From contig CAWFMV010000019.1 of NCBI GenBank assembly GCA_963817015.1, positions 124,001 to 188,000 on the forward strand: a stretch of DNA of 64,000 bases, written 5' to 3'. The position numbers and the translations under genes were made by a program. Below, in pieces: positions 41,143-49,856 of this stretch. The notes beneath the pieces are model-generated. The model was not told where the DNA came from and did no database searches. It worked only from the letters and a program-made list of their open reading frames with translations. Numbering within the stretch: position 1 is the first letter of the stretch; each line of letters begins with the position of its first letter. The stretch comes from VAZQ01 sp963817015. Lineage in GTDB: Bacteria > Pseudomonadota > Alphaproteobacteria > Rhizobiales > Xanthobacteraceae.

Positions 41143-42828
41143 ATGATCAGGTCAGGACTTCTTGCCGCTGTGTTAAGTGCGACCACGTCGCTGGTGGCGC
41201 TCGCGCAGACTGCCGAGGACTTGAAGAACGACGCCAACACGCCGGACGACGTGCTCGTCTACGGCATGGGCTACCAGGGCCAGCGCTACAGCTCGCTGAC
41301 CCAGATCAACAAGCAGAACGTCAGCAAGCTGGTGCCGGTGTGGTCCTATTCGCTGAACGATCTGCAGGGCGGCGAAGGCTTCCCGATCGTCAAGGACGGG
41401 GTGATCTACGTCACCACTCACAATGCGACGTTCGCGGTCGATGCCCTGACCGGCAAGGCGATCTGGCGGGTGGTGCATGAATATCCGCCGGAGACGCTCA
41501 GGGTCGTCTGCTGCGGCATCGTCAATCGCGGCGCCGCGATCTACGAGGGCATGATCATCCGCGCGCTGATGGACAACCGCCTCGTCGCGCTCGATGCCAA
41601 GACCGGCAAGGAGGTCTGGACCAGCAAGTCGCCCGACCCGGTGACCACCGCCAACGGCTACGCCATGACGGGCGCGCCGCTCATCGTCAACGGCGTGGTC
41701 ATCACCGGCGTGGCGGGCGCCGAGTTCTCTCATCGCGGCCTGCTCGAAGGCTATGATGCCAAGACCGGCAAGCATCTGTGGCGGACCTACACCATCCCGG
41801 CGAAGGGCGAGCCCGGCTCCGACAGCTGGGAAGGCGATTCACAGCTCACCGGTGGCGGCTCGAGCTGGGTGACCGGCACCTACGATGCGGAGCTCGATCT
41901 CGTCTATTGGGGCATCGGCAATCCGGCGCCCTGGAACGCGCGCGCTCGCAAGGGCGACAATCTCTTCACCAACGCGGTGTTCGCGGTGCGGCCGAAGACC
42001 GGCGAGCGCGTCTGGTACTACCAGACGACGCCGCAGGATCCGTTCGACTACGACGCGGTGCAGACCCCGATCATCGGCAACGTCAATGTCGGCGGTACCG
42101 CGCGCAAGGTCGTGATGCAGCCCAACCGCAACGGCTTCCTCTATGTGCTGGATGCCAAGGACGGCAAGCTGCTTGCGGCCAATGCCTTCGGCAAGGTCAA
42201 CTGGGCGAGCGGCGTCGACCTGAAGACCGGACGTCCGATCATCACCGATGTGTTCAAAGGTGCGGTCGAAGGCAAGAACGTCACCGTGTGGCCGTCAGTG
42301 TCGGGCGTGACCAACTGGCAGCATGCGTCGTTCAGTCCGCGCACCGGGCTCCTTTACATCAATACGCTCAATATCGGCATGACATATGAGGCGCCCGAGC
42401 CGCCGAAGCTCGAGCCGGGAAAGCCGGCGGGCACCCCGACGGTCAAGCGCACCGTCGTGCTCGACGATCCCAACATTCGCGGCTACCTCAAGGCGGTCGA
42501 TCCCATGACCGGCAAGTCGAAATGGGAGACGCCGTACAAGAGCCCGAACTACTCCTCCACCATGGTGACGGCGAGCGATCTCGTGTTCACCGGCGTGATG
42601 ACCGGCGAGCTCCAGGCGCTCGATGCCGAGAACGGCAAAGTGCTGTGGAGCTTCCAGACTCCCTCCGGCATCGTCGGCCAGCCCATCACCTGGCAGAAGG
42701 ACGGCAAGCAGTACGTCACCGTGATCAGCGGGCTTGGCGGCGTCTACGCGGAGCGCAGCGGCGATCCGAATCTGCGAAACGTGCCTTATGGTGCGTCGCT
42801 GTGGACCTTCGCGCTTTTCGACAAGTGA
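41143..42828 (+). CDS. PQQ-dependent alcohol dehydrogenase, lanthanide-type active site
   Basis: Intact 561-aa periplasmic quinoprotein; ATG 41143 follows GGGAGG and a signal peptide ends LVALAQTAED. The eight-bladed propeller carries the vicinal disulfide CC near 122-123 (RVVCCGIVNRG), the metal Glu in GVAGAEFSHRGLLEGYD, the metal Asn in YWGIGNPAPWNARA and the catalytic Asp302 in QDPFDYDAVQ. Asp304, two residues later, is the extra Asp of XoxF/PedH-type lanthanide enzymes; calcium enzymes have a non-acidic residue there. No dedicated cytochrome or PQQ synthesis genes are adjacent. It probably oxidises an alcohol in the region's pathway. Confidence 0.92.
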   Translation: MIRSGLLAAVLSATTSLVALAQTAEDLKNDANTPDDVLVYGMGYQGQRYSSLTQINKQNVSKLVPVWSYSLNDLQGGEGFPIVKDGVIYVTTHNATFAVDALTGKAIWRVVHEYPPETLRVVCCGIVNRGAAIYEGMIIRALMDNRLVALDAKTGKEVWTSKSPDPVTTANGYAMTGAPLIVNGVVITGVAGAEFSHRGLLEGYDAKTGKHLWRTYTIPAKGEPGSDSWEGDSQLTGGGSSWVTGTYDAELDLVYWGIGNPAPWNARARKGDNLFTNAVFAVRPKTGERVWYYQTTPQDPFDYDAVQTPIIGNVNVGGTARKVVMQPNRNGFLYVLDAKDGKLLAANAFGKVNWASGVDLKTGRPIITDVFKGAVEGKNVTVWPSVSGVTNWQHASFSPRTGLLYINTLNIGMTYEAPEPPKLEPGKPAGTPTVKRTVVLDDPNIRGYLKAVDPMTGKSKWETPYKSPNYSSTMVTASDLVFTGVMTGELQALDAENGKVLWSFQTPSGIVGQPITWQKDGKQYVTVISGLGGVYAERSGDPNLRNVPYGASLWTFALFDK

Positions 42829-42863
42829 GCGCGCGCGTCGAGAGTTGCGGCGGCTATTAATGC

Positions 42864-43004
42864 GCCCTCGCCCCGCTTGCGGGGAGAGGGCAGTGCTGAT
42901 TGTTCAACAAACACGGTCGGGTGAGGGCGCGCGGCCTGCCCCTCACCCAGTTCTTTCCGTGGAACTGTCGAAAATGCCCTCTCCCCGCTTGCGGGGAGAG
43001 GGCG
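42864..43004. repeat. Inverted repeat pair of a second palindromic family
   Basis: Two near-identical hairpins, starting at about 42864 and 42977, have the core CTCCCCGCTTGCGGGGAG flanked by GCCCT and AGGGC; the first has a G for T change. Between them GGGTGAGGG pairs with CCCTCACCC. It lies directly after the PQQ dehydrogenase and may end its mRNA. Apart from this, the hairpin at 43060 and the CtrA box, the gap 42829-43343 holds no gene I can support. Confidence 0.85.
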
Positions 43005-43059
43005 CAATAAGAAGCGTCCCGTACTCTGATGCAATTTCGTAGGAGCGGCCCATAATTGT

Positions 43060-43087
43060 CGAGCGCCCGGGTGCGACCGGGCGCTCG
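43060..43087. other. Perfect 11-bp GC hairpin
   Basis: CGAGCGCCCGG (43060-43070) pairs fully with CCGGGCGCTCG (43077-43087) around GTGCGA. No T run follows on either strand. Its role is unknown; it could be a terminator stem or a DNA-binding site. Confidence 0.6.
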
Positions 43088-43256
43088 TCTCCTGCCTGAA
43101 GCAGGACTTGATCTGCAGACACCACTCGGACGGGGGGCCTCCGCACCACTCCGGGGGTCGTCCGCCGCATCGAGAGCATGATAGCACATTTCGGTCGTGC
43201 CGCGATCGCAACCTTACGATTTGGTAAAGACGCAGGTGCAAAAACCGGGGTGGCGA

Positions 43257-43271
43257 TTAACCAACGATTAA
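43257..43271. promoter_or_regulatory. Perfect CtrA box (TTAA-N7-TTAA) upstream of a 48-aa ORF
   Basis: TTAA at 43257-43260, CCAACGA, TTAA at 43268-43271. It lies 73 bases before the ATG of the small ORF at 43344, almost the same distance as the box before the NtrC-type gene. Binding is inferred from the consensus. Confidence 0.6.
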
Positions 43272-43343
43272 GGTTACGGTTTTCATTTCGAAACTTTTGT
43301 TTCTAATGCGCGCGCGAGAGTGAACATCGAATTGGAGGGATCG

Positions 43344-43490
43344 ATGATCAATCAGATGCGCGACCATCAAATGAAAATTCTGCAAGCCTACATCGACCGC
43401 CGCAATCGCCTGTGGGCGCAGATCAAAGCCGCCTATCCGACCTACAGCCAACCCGAGATCGAAGCGCGCCTGGAACAGTTCGGCGCGTGA
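43344..43490 (+). CDS. Uncharacterised 48-aa protein
   Basis: A strong ribosome-binding site, GGAGGGATCG, precedes ATG 43344. The product starts MINQMRDHQMKILQAYIDRR, is helix-rich and amphipathic, and ends YSQPEIEARLEQFGA. There is no signal peptide or membrane segment. I recognise no family. The good start site, the upstream CtrA box and a clean stop support it as a real gene. A DNA- or protein-binding regulator is possible but unproven. Confidence 0.62.
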   Translation: MINQMRDHQMKILQAYIDRRNRLWAQIKAAYPTYSQPEIEARLEQFGA

Positions 43491-43572
43491 CTTTCGGATA
43501 GCGGAAGGCGTCATCGGCTCGGCCGGCATGATCGTCCGGCCGGGCTTATTGTTTGTTCGCGTCGCCGTTTGA

Positions 43573-44020
43573 TTAATCCGGCGGCCGGCGAAATCGACGC
43601 AGAAATTGATCCGCCCTGGGCATTGCGTCGTGCAGGAACTGTCGGGGCTCGCGCAGCCACAGTCCCTCATATTCACGCGACTTTGCTTCCGAGATCAGCA
43701 CGTCCATCGGGAGCGGGATCAATTCGGCTGACCAGCCCGGCCACCAGCGATTGGCTTTCGCGAGTTGTGTGCGCGAGCAGGCGGTTCCAGCACGAGAATC
43801 CATGATAGTCGAAGGCCATGTCGTTGCGCACGACGACGATATGGTTGCCGGTGAAACCTTTCGCCGGCTTGATCCACAGCGGCGCAAATCCCGCATCGGG
43901 ATAAGTCTTCAGAAATGCGTAGGCGAGGATGTGGCAGGCGCCGCAGGCAAAGAAAACGCGATCAGGCAGTGACCACCGGCGAAACGGGTCCTGCTTGATG
44001 CCTGGGCCAACAACATACAT
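43573..44020 (-). CDS. Uncharacterised protein with Cys-His-Asp pattern (one frameshift)
   Basis: About 149 aa from ATG 44020, MYVVGPGIKQDPFRRWSLPD. It contains RVFFACGACHILAYAFLKTY, then GFTGNHIVVVRNDMAFDYHG and after a frameshift near 43765 RWWPGWSAELIPLPMDVLIS and LWLREPRQFLHDAMPRADQF. A Cys in a helix start, followed by NHIVVVRND and DYHG, recalls papain-like or NlpC/P60-type folds with Cys-His-Asp, but I have no family match. It lies next to the Bug gene at 44069 but need not be in its operon. Confidence 0.62.
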
Positions 44021-44068
44021 TCTGGCGTCGCCTCTGAACGATGGCCGGGAGGGAGCCAACGCGCCCGA

Positions 44069-45052
44069 TCACTCCGCCTTGATGCCGGCGAACTTCACCA
44101 CCTTGCCCCACTTCTCGGTCTCGTCGGCGATGAGTTTTGCGAAGTCGGCGGGTGTTCCCACGAGCGTCGCTCCATCGAGATCGGCAAGGCGCGCTTTCAT
44201 CGCGGGCTCCGCCAGGCAGGCGTTGATCTCGCGGTTGAGCCGCTCGACGATCTCTGCGGGCGTGTTGCGCGGCGCGCCGACGCCAAACCAAGTGCTCGCC
44301 TCATAGCCCGGCACGGCCTCGTCGACCGTCGGCAGTTGCGGGAGCAGACGCGAGCGGGTCGTGGTCGTCACCGCCAGCGCGCGCAGCCGGCCGCTCTCGA
44401 TATGCTCGACCAGCCCGACCGGAACCACGAACATCACCTGCACCTGTCCGGCCACGAGATCGGTCATCGCTGGCGCGACGCCGCGATAAGGCACGTGCAC
44501 CATCGTGGCGCCGGTGAGCATCTTGAACAGCTCGCCGGTCACATGCGGCCCGGTGCCGGCGCCCGGTGACGCGAAGTTGAGCGCGCCCGGATGAGCCTTG
44601 GCATGCGCGATGAGCTCCGGGACAGTCTTCGCCGGAATCGATGGATGCACCACCAGCACCTGCGGAAATCGGACCAGGCCTGCGACCGGCGCGATGTCGC
44701 GGATGAAATTGTAGCTGAGCTTGTCGTAGAGCGAGGCCGCGATCGCGCTGCTCGATGCGCTCATGAGCAGCGTATAGCCGTCCGGCGGCGCGCGCACCGC
44801 GACCTCGGTGCCGATGGTGGCGCCGGCGCCCCCGCGGTTCTCGATCACGACCGGCTGGCCGAGTCGCTCCGCCAGCGACTGCGCCAGCGGCCGTCCCACC
44901 AGGTCAGTCGGTCCGCCCGGTGGAAACGGCACGATCAGGCGCAGCGGCCGCGCCGGATAGGCCTGCGCCAGAGTTTGCGCCAACGTCCTGCGTGCGAACG
45001 CGGGCAGCGCGATCGCGCCGGCCGTCAAGCGCAGGAACTTACGGCGCGTCAT
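44069..45052 (-). CDS. Bug-family (TctC) solute-binding protein 2
   Basis: Intact 327-aa protein with a twin-arginine-like leader MTRRKFLRLTAGAIALPAFA. Bug motifs are RLIVPFPPGGPTDLVGRPLA, PVVIENRGGAGATIGTEVAV, DGYTLLMSASSS, LNFASPGAGTGPHVTGELF and MVHVPYRGVAPAMTDLVAG. It binds an organic anion in the periplasm. It begins 20 bp after the ThDP enzyme gene, so the two are one transcription unit. No TctAB genes are adjacent. Confidence 0.95.
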   Translation of the reverse strand: MTRRKFLRLTAGAIALPAFARRTLAQTLAQAYPARPLRLIVPFPPGGPTDLVGRPLAQSLAERLGQPVVIENRGGAGATIGTEVAVRAPPDGYTLLMSASSSAIAASLYDKLSYNFIRDIAPVAGLVRFPQVLVVHPSIPAKTVPELIAHAKAHPGALNFASPGAGTGPHVTGELFKMLTGATMVHVPYRGVAPAMTDLVAGQVQVMFVVPVGLVEHIESGRLRALAVTTTTRSRLLPQLPTVDEAVPGYEASTWFGVGAPRNTPAEIVERLNREINACLAEPAMKARLADLDGATLVGTPADFAKLIADETEKWGKVVKFAGIKAE

Positions 45053-45072
45053 GGCGGGTCTGTGGCTTCTGC

Positions 45073-46683
45073 TCACAGCTCGCGTAGCGCATTGAACTGC
45101 GCCACATAGCCGGACGCATCGATGCGCACGCCGATCACGGTCGTGCGCTTGGACTTGAGCGCGGCGCTGAGCGCATTGCTCAAGCCCTGCTCGGTGTCGA
45201 CCACGACGCCATCGGCGCCGAACGAATGCGCGAGCTTCTCCCAGTCGACGCCGCCCAGATGCACGCCATGCGCCGGAATGCCCTTGATCTCCTGCTTGAC
45301 GCGAATGAGGCCGATCTCCTGATCGTCGAACACCAGCACGATGATCGGCAGGTTCTCGCGCTGGGCGGTCTGCAATTCCGCAATTGTCATCAGGAAGCCG
45401 CCGTCGCCGGTGAACGCCACGACCGGGCGATCCGGAAAGGCGATGCGGGCCGCGAGCGCGCCCGGCACGGCGTAGCCCATGGAGCCGAGCCCGTTGGAGG
45501 TGAGGAACTCGCGCGGCCCATAGGCTTCCCATTTCTGCACGACCAGGAGCCGGCTGGCGCCGGCATCGCAGGTCGCGATGGTGTTGCGCGGCAGAACCGC
45601 GCGTGCGACCTCCATTGCGCGCTGCGGTGAGAGGCCGGTGCTTGGCGTGTTGAGCGCATCGCGCACGTCCTGCCGGAAGGTCTTGGCGGCCTTTTCGCCC
45701 CAGTTCGTGCCCTCCGACGCCCATTGCGCGAGCCCGGCGAGCAGCGCCTTGAGGTTGCCGACAATCTCGGGATCGGCCGGAACGAATGCATCGAGGCTCG
45801 GGATCGACGAGAGCGCGAGCACCGGCAGCGTGTAGGGCCAGGGCTTCGGCTGCAGCTCGACCGCATCAAGGCCGACGGCGACGATGAGATCGGCCTCCAT
45901 GACCAGCTTGCGCTCGATCAGCCCGCCGATCACGCAGCCGGCGCGCAGCGGATGATCCTCCGGGATCATGCCTTTGCATTTGGTCGTGGTCAGCACCGGC
46001 GCGCCGAGGCGCTCGGCGAATTTGACCAGCTCGGCGGATGCGTTGCACCAATAGACGCCGAGCCCCGCGATCAGGATCGGCCGCCGCGCGCGGCTGAGCA
46101 TATCGAGCGCGGGTTTAAGATCGGCGCGGTCCGGTCCGGGCGTGATCAGGTGCGGCACCAGCGGCGGCTCGGCGGTGTAGTCGCCGGCTTCGCGCGTGGT
46201 CTCGCTCTGCGGGAACTCGAAATGCACCGGGCCGGGAGGCGCGCCGGTGGCGGTGCGGATGGCGCGGCGCACCTGCTGGCGCACGGTCTTGGCATCGATC
46301 GTGGTGCTCCACTTTACGATCGGCTCGTAGATCGCGAGTTGGTTGATGCGCTGGCGCAGCCCGGTCTCGTAGGTCGGGCGCGAATAGGCATCGGTGATCG
46401 CGATCAGCGGCGAGCGATCGAGAAAGGCGTGCGCGACACCGTTGACCATGTTGGCGGCGCCCGGGCCGCGCGTCGACATGCAAATGCCGGGGCTGCCGGT
46501 CATGTCGCCCCAGGTCGCCGCCAGCATGGCGCCGGCCACCTCCTGCTTCATGAGCAGAAACCGCATCTGCCGCTGGCGCGCGGCTTCCATCAGCTCGACC
46601 GACTCGCCGCCCGGGTGCCCGACAATGAATGGAGTACCGGCATCCTTGAACGCCTGCGCAAGCACATCGACAGTTGCGGTCAT
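45073..46683 (-). CDS. ThDP-dependent enzyme, acetolactate-synthase large-subunit-like
   Basis: Intact 536-aa protein; ATG 46683 follows GGGAGG. The PYR domain has IVGHPGGESVELMEAARQRQ and MKQEVAGAMLAATWGDMTG (activating Glu). The central domain has RRPILIAGLGVYWCNASAEL. The PP domain has VVAFTGDGGFLMTIAELQTA and LVFDDQEIGLIRVKQEIKG (GDG...N/D motif, with Asp-Asp in place of the usual Asn). No acetolactate-synthase small subunit is near, so it is not obviously biosynthetic. Pairing with a Bug receptor matches the locus at 8.1-10.8 kb in reverse gene order. Confidence 0.92.
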   Translation of the reverse strand: MTATVDVLAQAFKDAGTPFIVGHPGGESVELMEAARQRQMRFLLMKQEVAGAMLAATWGDMTGSPGICMSTRGPGAANMVNGVAHAFLDRSPLIAITDAYSRPTYETGLRQRINQLAIYEPIVKWSTTIDAKTVRQQVRRAIRTATGAPPGPVHFEFPQSETTREAGDYTAEPPLVPHLITPGPDRADLKPALDMLSRARRPILIAGLGVYWCNASAELVKFAERLGAPVLTTTKCKGMIPEDHPLRAGCVIGGLIERKLVMEADLIVAVGLDAVELQPKPWPYTLPVLALSSIPSLDAFVPADPEIVGNLKALLAGLAQWASEGTNWGEKAAKTFRQDVRDALNTPSTGLSPQRAMEVARAVLPRNTIATCDAGASRLLVVQKWEAYGPREFLTSNGLGSMGYAVPGALAARIAFPDRPVVAFTGDGGFLMTIAELQTAQRENLPIIVLVFDDQEIGLIRVKQEIKGIPAHGVHLGGVDWEKLAHSFGADGVVVDTEQGLSNALSAALKSKRTTVIGVRIDASGYVAQFNALREL

Positions 46684-46875
46684 TGAAAGCGCCTCCCTCG
46701 AAACAATGCACCACTTTATTGAGTGTGTGATTTTGTTGAGCCGCATCATGACAGGAGTTTCGCCCGGCTCCAACCGTGGCTGGCGACCTCTGGAATCGAG
46801 CCCGCCTGGCCTTGCACTGCGGCGAATTCTGCGCTGCACTCATGTCAAAGAGCGCCCGTATCAGGAGCAAGACCC

Positions 46876-47742
46876 ATGAAAGTTGCCCATGCCGCAGACA
46901 GTGCCCAGATCAACAGCGTTCGCGGCGCCGAGCGCGAGTTCAAGACGCTGCTCGTCGGCGACGACACCGCGCTCGACAATTTCCGGCTCTATTTCGTGCG
47001 GCAGAAGGGCGAGGTCGACGTGCCGCGCCACAAGCACAATTTCGATCAGATCCGCATGTGCCTGGAGGGCGAGGGCCAGAACTTCGGCGACCGCAAATGG
47101 ATCAAGGCCGGCGAGCTGGCCTATTTTCCGGAAGGCACGCCCTATGGCCCGGAGCAGAGCAATTGCGAGCGGCTGAGCATCACGCTGCAGTTCGGCGGCG
47201 CGAGCCGCAATGGCTTTGTCAGCTCGAGAGCGGCTGCAGCGCGCCATGGACGAGATGAAGGAGTTCGGCACCTTCGAGAAGGGCATCTTCAAGCGCATCG
47301 GCCAGCTGGCGCCGGGCGAGAAGCGCAACCAGGACAGCTACGAGGCGATCTGGGAGCACGTCAACAAGCGCAAGCTCGTCTATCCGAAGCCGCGCTATGG
47401 CGAGCCCATTCTGCTCAAGCCTGAGAACTTCGACTGGGAAGCGGTCGACGCCCGGATTTGCGAAGAAGCACCTGTGCGATTTTTCCGAGCGCCACCTGCA
47501 GATCTCAAGTCTCAAGCTTGAGCCGGGCGCGGATGCACGACTGCCGTCGCGCGGCGGCATTCAGATCGGCTTCGTGCTGCAGGGCGAAGGCACGGCGAAT
47601 GGCGAAGCGCTCCGCAAATACTCGGCGTTCTCGGGCCGGGAGGAATTTGCGCTGAGCTCGAGCACCGGCATGGAGCTGCTGCTGGTGGGCCTGCCGATCT
47701 TTGCCGAGCAGGAAGCCGGCGCCGATGATGGCGGCGGAGTAG
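46876..47742 (+). CDS. Cytoplasmic bicupin-like protein (frameshifted, end uncertain)
   Basis: ATG 46876 follows AGGAGC. The first cupin reads VDVPRHKHNFDQIRMCLEGE and KAGELAYFPEGTPYGPEQSN. Frameshifts near 47225 and 47455 join it to RAMDEMKEFGTFEKGIFKRI and a second cupin, LQISSLKLEPGADARLPSRG and FVLQGEGTANGEALRKYSAF. It ends near GMELLLVGLPIF. The uncorrected frame runs to 48077 over the next gene, so a shift near 47700-47740 and the TAG at 47740 are likely; the true end may differ. It is divergent from the ThDP enzyme. I cannot support a gene in 47743-47935. Confidence 0.7.
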
Positions 47743-47935
47743 GGAGCGATAGCGGGCATTCCAGGCGATCTGGCGAGGTCGATCTGTCTGCCGTAGAGAC
47801 CGGCCTGCGCGGCAAGTTCCAGTTTGTCCTGCGCGACGACATGAAATTGACTTGGCCGCAACTTGTCCGCGCGCGGAGACGCGACGCATTGGATGGTGAT
47901 GGGCTCAGCCCGACCTCAACGCGTCGTGTGATGTC

Positions 47936-48187
47936 TCAACGGATGCCGTTACCCATGGACGGCAGCCCGTTCGGGGTCAGCGGCCCGTTGATGGCGGGCG
48001 GCTGCGCCGGAGGCGGAAGCGCCGAAGGAATGCGGTTTAGATGGTTGGTCCGTACCCGGGGAACATGCGATTCCTGAACGATGACAGGGCGTGATCCGCG
48101 TGCACCCCTGTGACCCGATGCGGCAAACACTGGAGCCGATCCGGCGAGATAGGCCATCGCGCACACCACTGCAAAAAGACGCTTCAT
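47936..48187 (-). CDS. Small exported Pro/Arg-rich protein
   Basis: 83 aa from ATG 48187, which follows AAGGAAAG. The signal peptide is LFAVVCAMAYLAGSAPVFAA, followed by a basic, Pro-rich mature part (LPPPAQPPAINGPLTPNGLP). It is probably a periplasmic or surface protein. I recognise no family. The clear start and signal peptide make it credible. Confidence 0.68.
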   Translation of the reverse strand: MKRLFAVVCAMAYLAGSAPVFAASGHRGARGSRPVIVQESHVPRVRTNHLNRIPSALPPPAQPPAINGPLTPNGLPSMGNGIR

Positions 48188-48539
48188 GATCGCTTTCCTT
48201 GCTCTGCTTGACCTCCCCCTCGTTGCCCAAGATGACCCTTCTAGATGGTGGCCAACATCGAAAATGGAAATGCCCACAAGCTCGACTTCCAACCTGACTT
48301 GAAGACAAATTGTCTTGAGGCCCACCTAGACCAGCGTGATTCAGACCCATCCAGCCGCACAACCTAATAGCAGCCGCTTGCCGTCCGCACGGGGCCGCGC
48401 GCTCACCGGGCAGATTGCCAAGGACGAAAGCAACGCTGCATTGCACGAAAGGAAGGGACGATCCTACTTAGGTTTAGAACCGCCCCCGCAGCAGCGCCGA
48501 TTGGCTTCATCACTGGGTGTCGTCTTTGACGCGAAACAA
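48188..48539. other. Intergenic region with no supported gene
   Basis: These 352 bases lie between the small exported protein and the Bug gene that ends at 48540. I see no ORF with a ribosome-binding site, no convincing hairpin and no repeat. The promoter for the small protein must lie near 48200-48300. Confidence 0.5.
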
Positions 48540-49536
48540 TCACTCGGGCCTGATGCCCTTCGCCTCGATGAACGTTGTCCAGTTCTTGATTTCGGCCTCA
48601 AGCCTCGTCCTCAACGCGGAGCCGGGCGCGTAGTCCGGCGTGATGTCCAACTGCGCCAGCCGGTCGCGGACGCCCTGGTTGGACATGACGGCTGAGAGGG
48701 CTTTTTCCAGCTGTGCCTTGACAGCATCGGGCAGGCCCTTGGGGCCGAAAACTCCGAACCAGAAGCGCAGCTCCACGTCGACCGTCGTCTTCACTCCGGC
48801 CTCTCGCATGGTCGGAACGGACGGCATGGCGGGAGACCGCACGAGTACTCGTGACCGCCAGGGCCTTGATCTTACCTGCCTCGACCAAACTCTTTGTGCC
48901 TTGAACCGACGTGATCGTCATCGGCACATGGCCGGCGACAATGTCCGCGATGGCTTGGCCGCCGCCCTTGTAGGGTATGTGGACGGCCTCCATGCCCACC
49001 GCATCCTTGAACACCTCGAAGTTCAGATGCGAGACGCTGCCGATGCCTGCCGACGCATAGTTCATTTTTCCTGGCACCGTTCGCGCGTAAGCGACGAGCT
49101 CACTGACGGTTGCGGCGGGGATGCCGTTAGCGACGATCAGGGCCGATGGAGAATTCGCGATCAAAGCGACCGGGTCGTACTGCGTCAACGGATCGAAACT
49201 TGATGATGTCTTTCGATACAGAGCCTGGCTCATGCCCAGCGCATTTTCCGCAAGCAGGAGCGTGTGGCCATCCGGCTCGGCCGCCGCCACATGATTCCAG
49301 GCCAGATAGCCGTTCGCGCCAGGTCGATTTTCCACGACGACGGCTTGGCCCAAGGCCTCCTTCAGATCGTTGGAAATCTGCCGCGCCAGCGTGTCAGTTG
49401 CCCCGCCGGGGACGAATGCCACGACCAGGCGCACCGGCCGCGAAGGATAATTTTGCGCACCAGCGACGTTCGACGACATCGGGAGCGCGGCAGCTCCCGC
49501 TGCCACACGCAAGAATTGACGGCGCGGAAGCTTCAT
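48540..49536 (-). CDS. Bug-family (TctC) solute-binding protein 3 (one frameshift)
   Basis: From ATG 49536: MKLPRRQFLRVAAGAAALPM, a twin-arginine-like leader. Bug motifs are RLVVAFVPGGATDTLARQIS, AVVVENRPGANGYLAWNHVA, DGHTLLLAENALGMSQ, MNYASAGIGSVSHLNFEVF and VHIPYKGGGQAIADIVAGH. One extra base near 48842 breaks the frame; without it TSTRRSPAMPSVPTMREAG is continuous and the protein ends TTFIEAKGIRPE at 48540. The length is about 331 aa. Confidence 0.92.
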
Positions 49537-49580
49537 GTCTCGCCTCCCTTCATGTCTCGGCTTCAAAGTATTCGCGACGC

Positions 49581-49721
49581 TCAAGCGCACCCTGAAGTCG
49601 TTACAGTGTAGGCGAAATCATGAGGCGATGCAGCGAAAGACTCTGCTTCTGGCCCTGCTTCGATTGATGCCTCGAGGCCGATGATCGCGGCGGCAGCCGC
49701 CGCTATCAGCGTCCTGCGCAT
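49581..49721 (-). CDS. Possible 46-aa exported peptide or gene remnant
   Basis: ATG 49721 has a strong ribosome-binding site (GGGAGGAG) and encodes MRRTLIAAAAAAIIGLEASI, resembling a short signal peptide, then 26 residues ending TTSGCA-stop. It may be a degraded gene start left between two Bug genes or a small secreted peptide. No homology is recognised. Confidence 0.35.
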   Translation of the reverse strand: MRRTLIAAAAAAIIGLEASIEAGPEAESFAASPHDFAYTVTTSGCA

Positions 49722-49856
49722 TTGATCTCCTCCCTGTGTTGTGAGCGGTTTGGTCTCAGTGCAATCTTGTCGCTATTGGCTGATACTACCCGACAAGCAG
49801 GACCTTTCGCAGGGTCTGCTTTCGCAAAGGACAGCCGGTGGGGAGGAAGGTGACCG

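Noticed and set aside
42864..43004. CRISPR array
   Set aside because: Only two repeat units that are palindromic and unevenly spaced; no cas genes. It fits an intergenic palindromic repeat family.
47743..47935. Possible small gene between the bicupin and the Pro-rich exported protein
   Set aside because: Frames on both strands are open, but none has a ribosome-binding site, motif or clear start.
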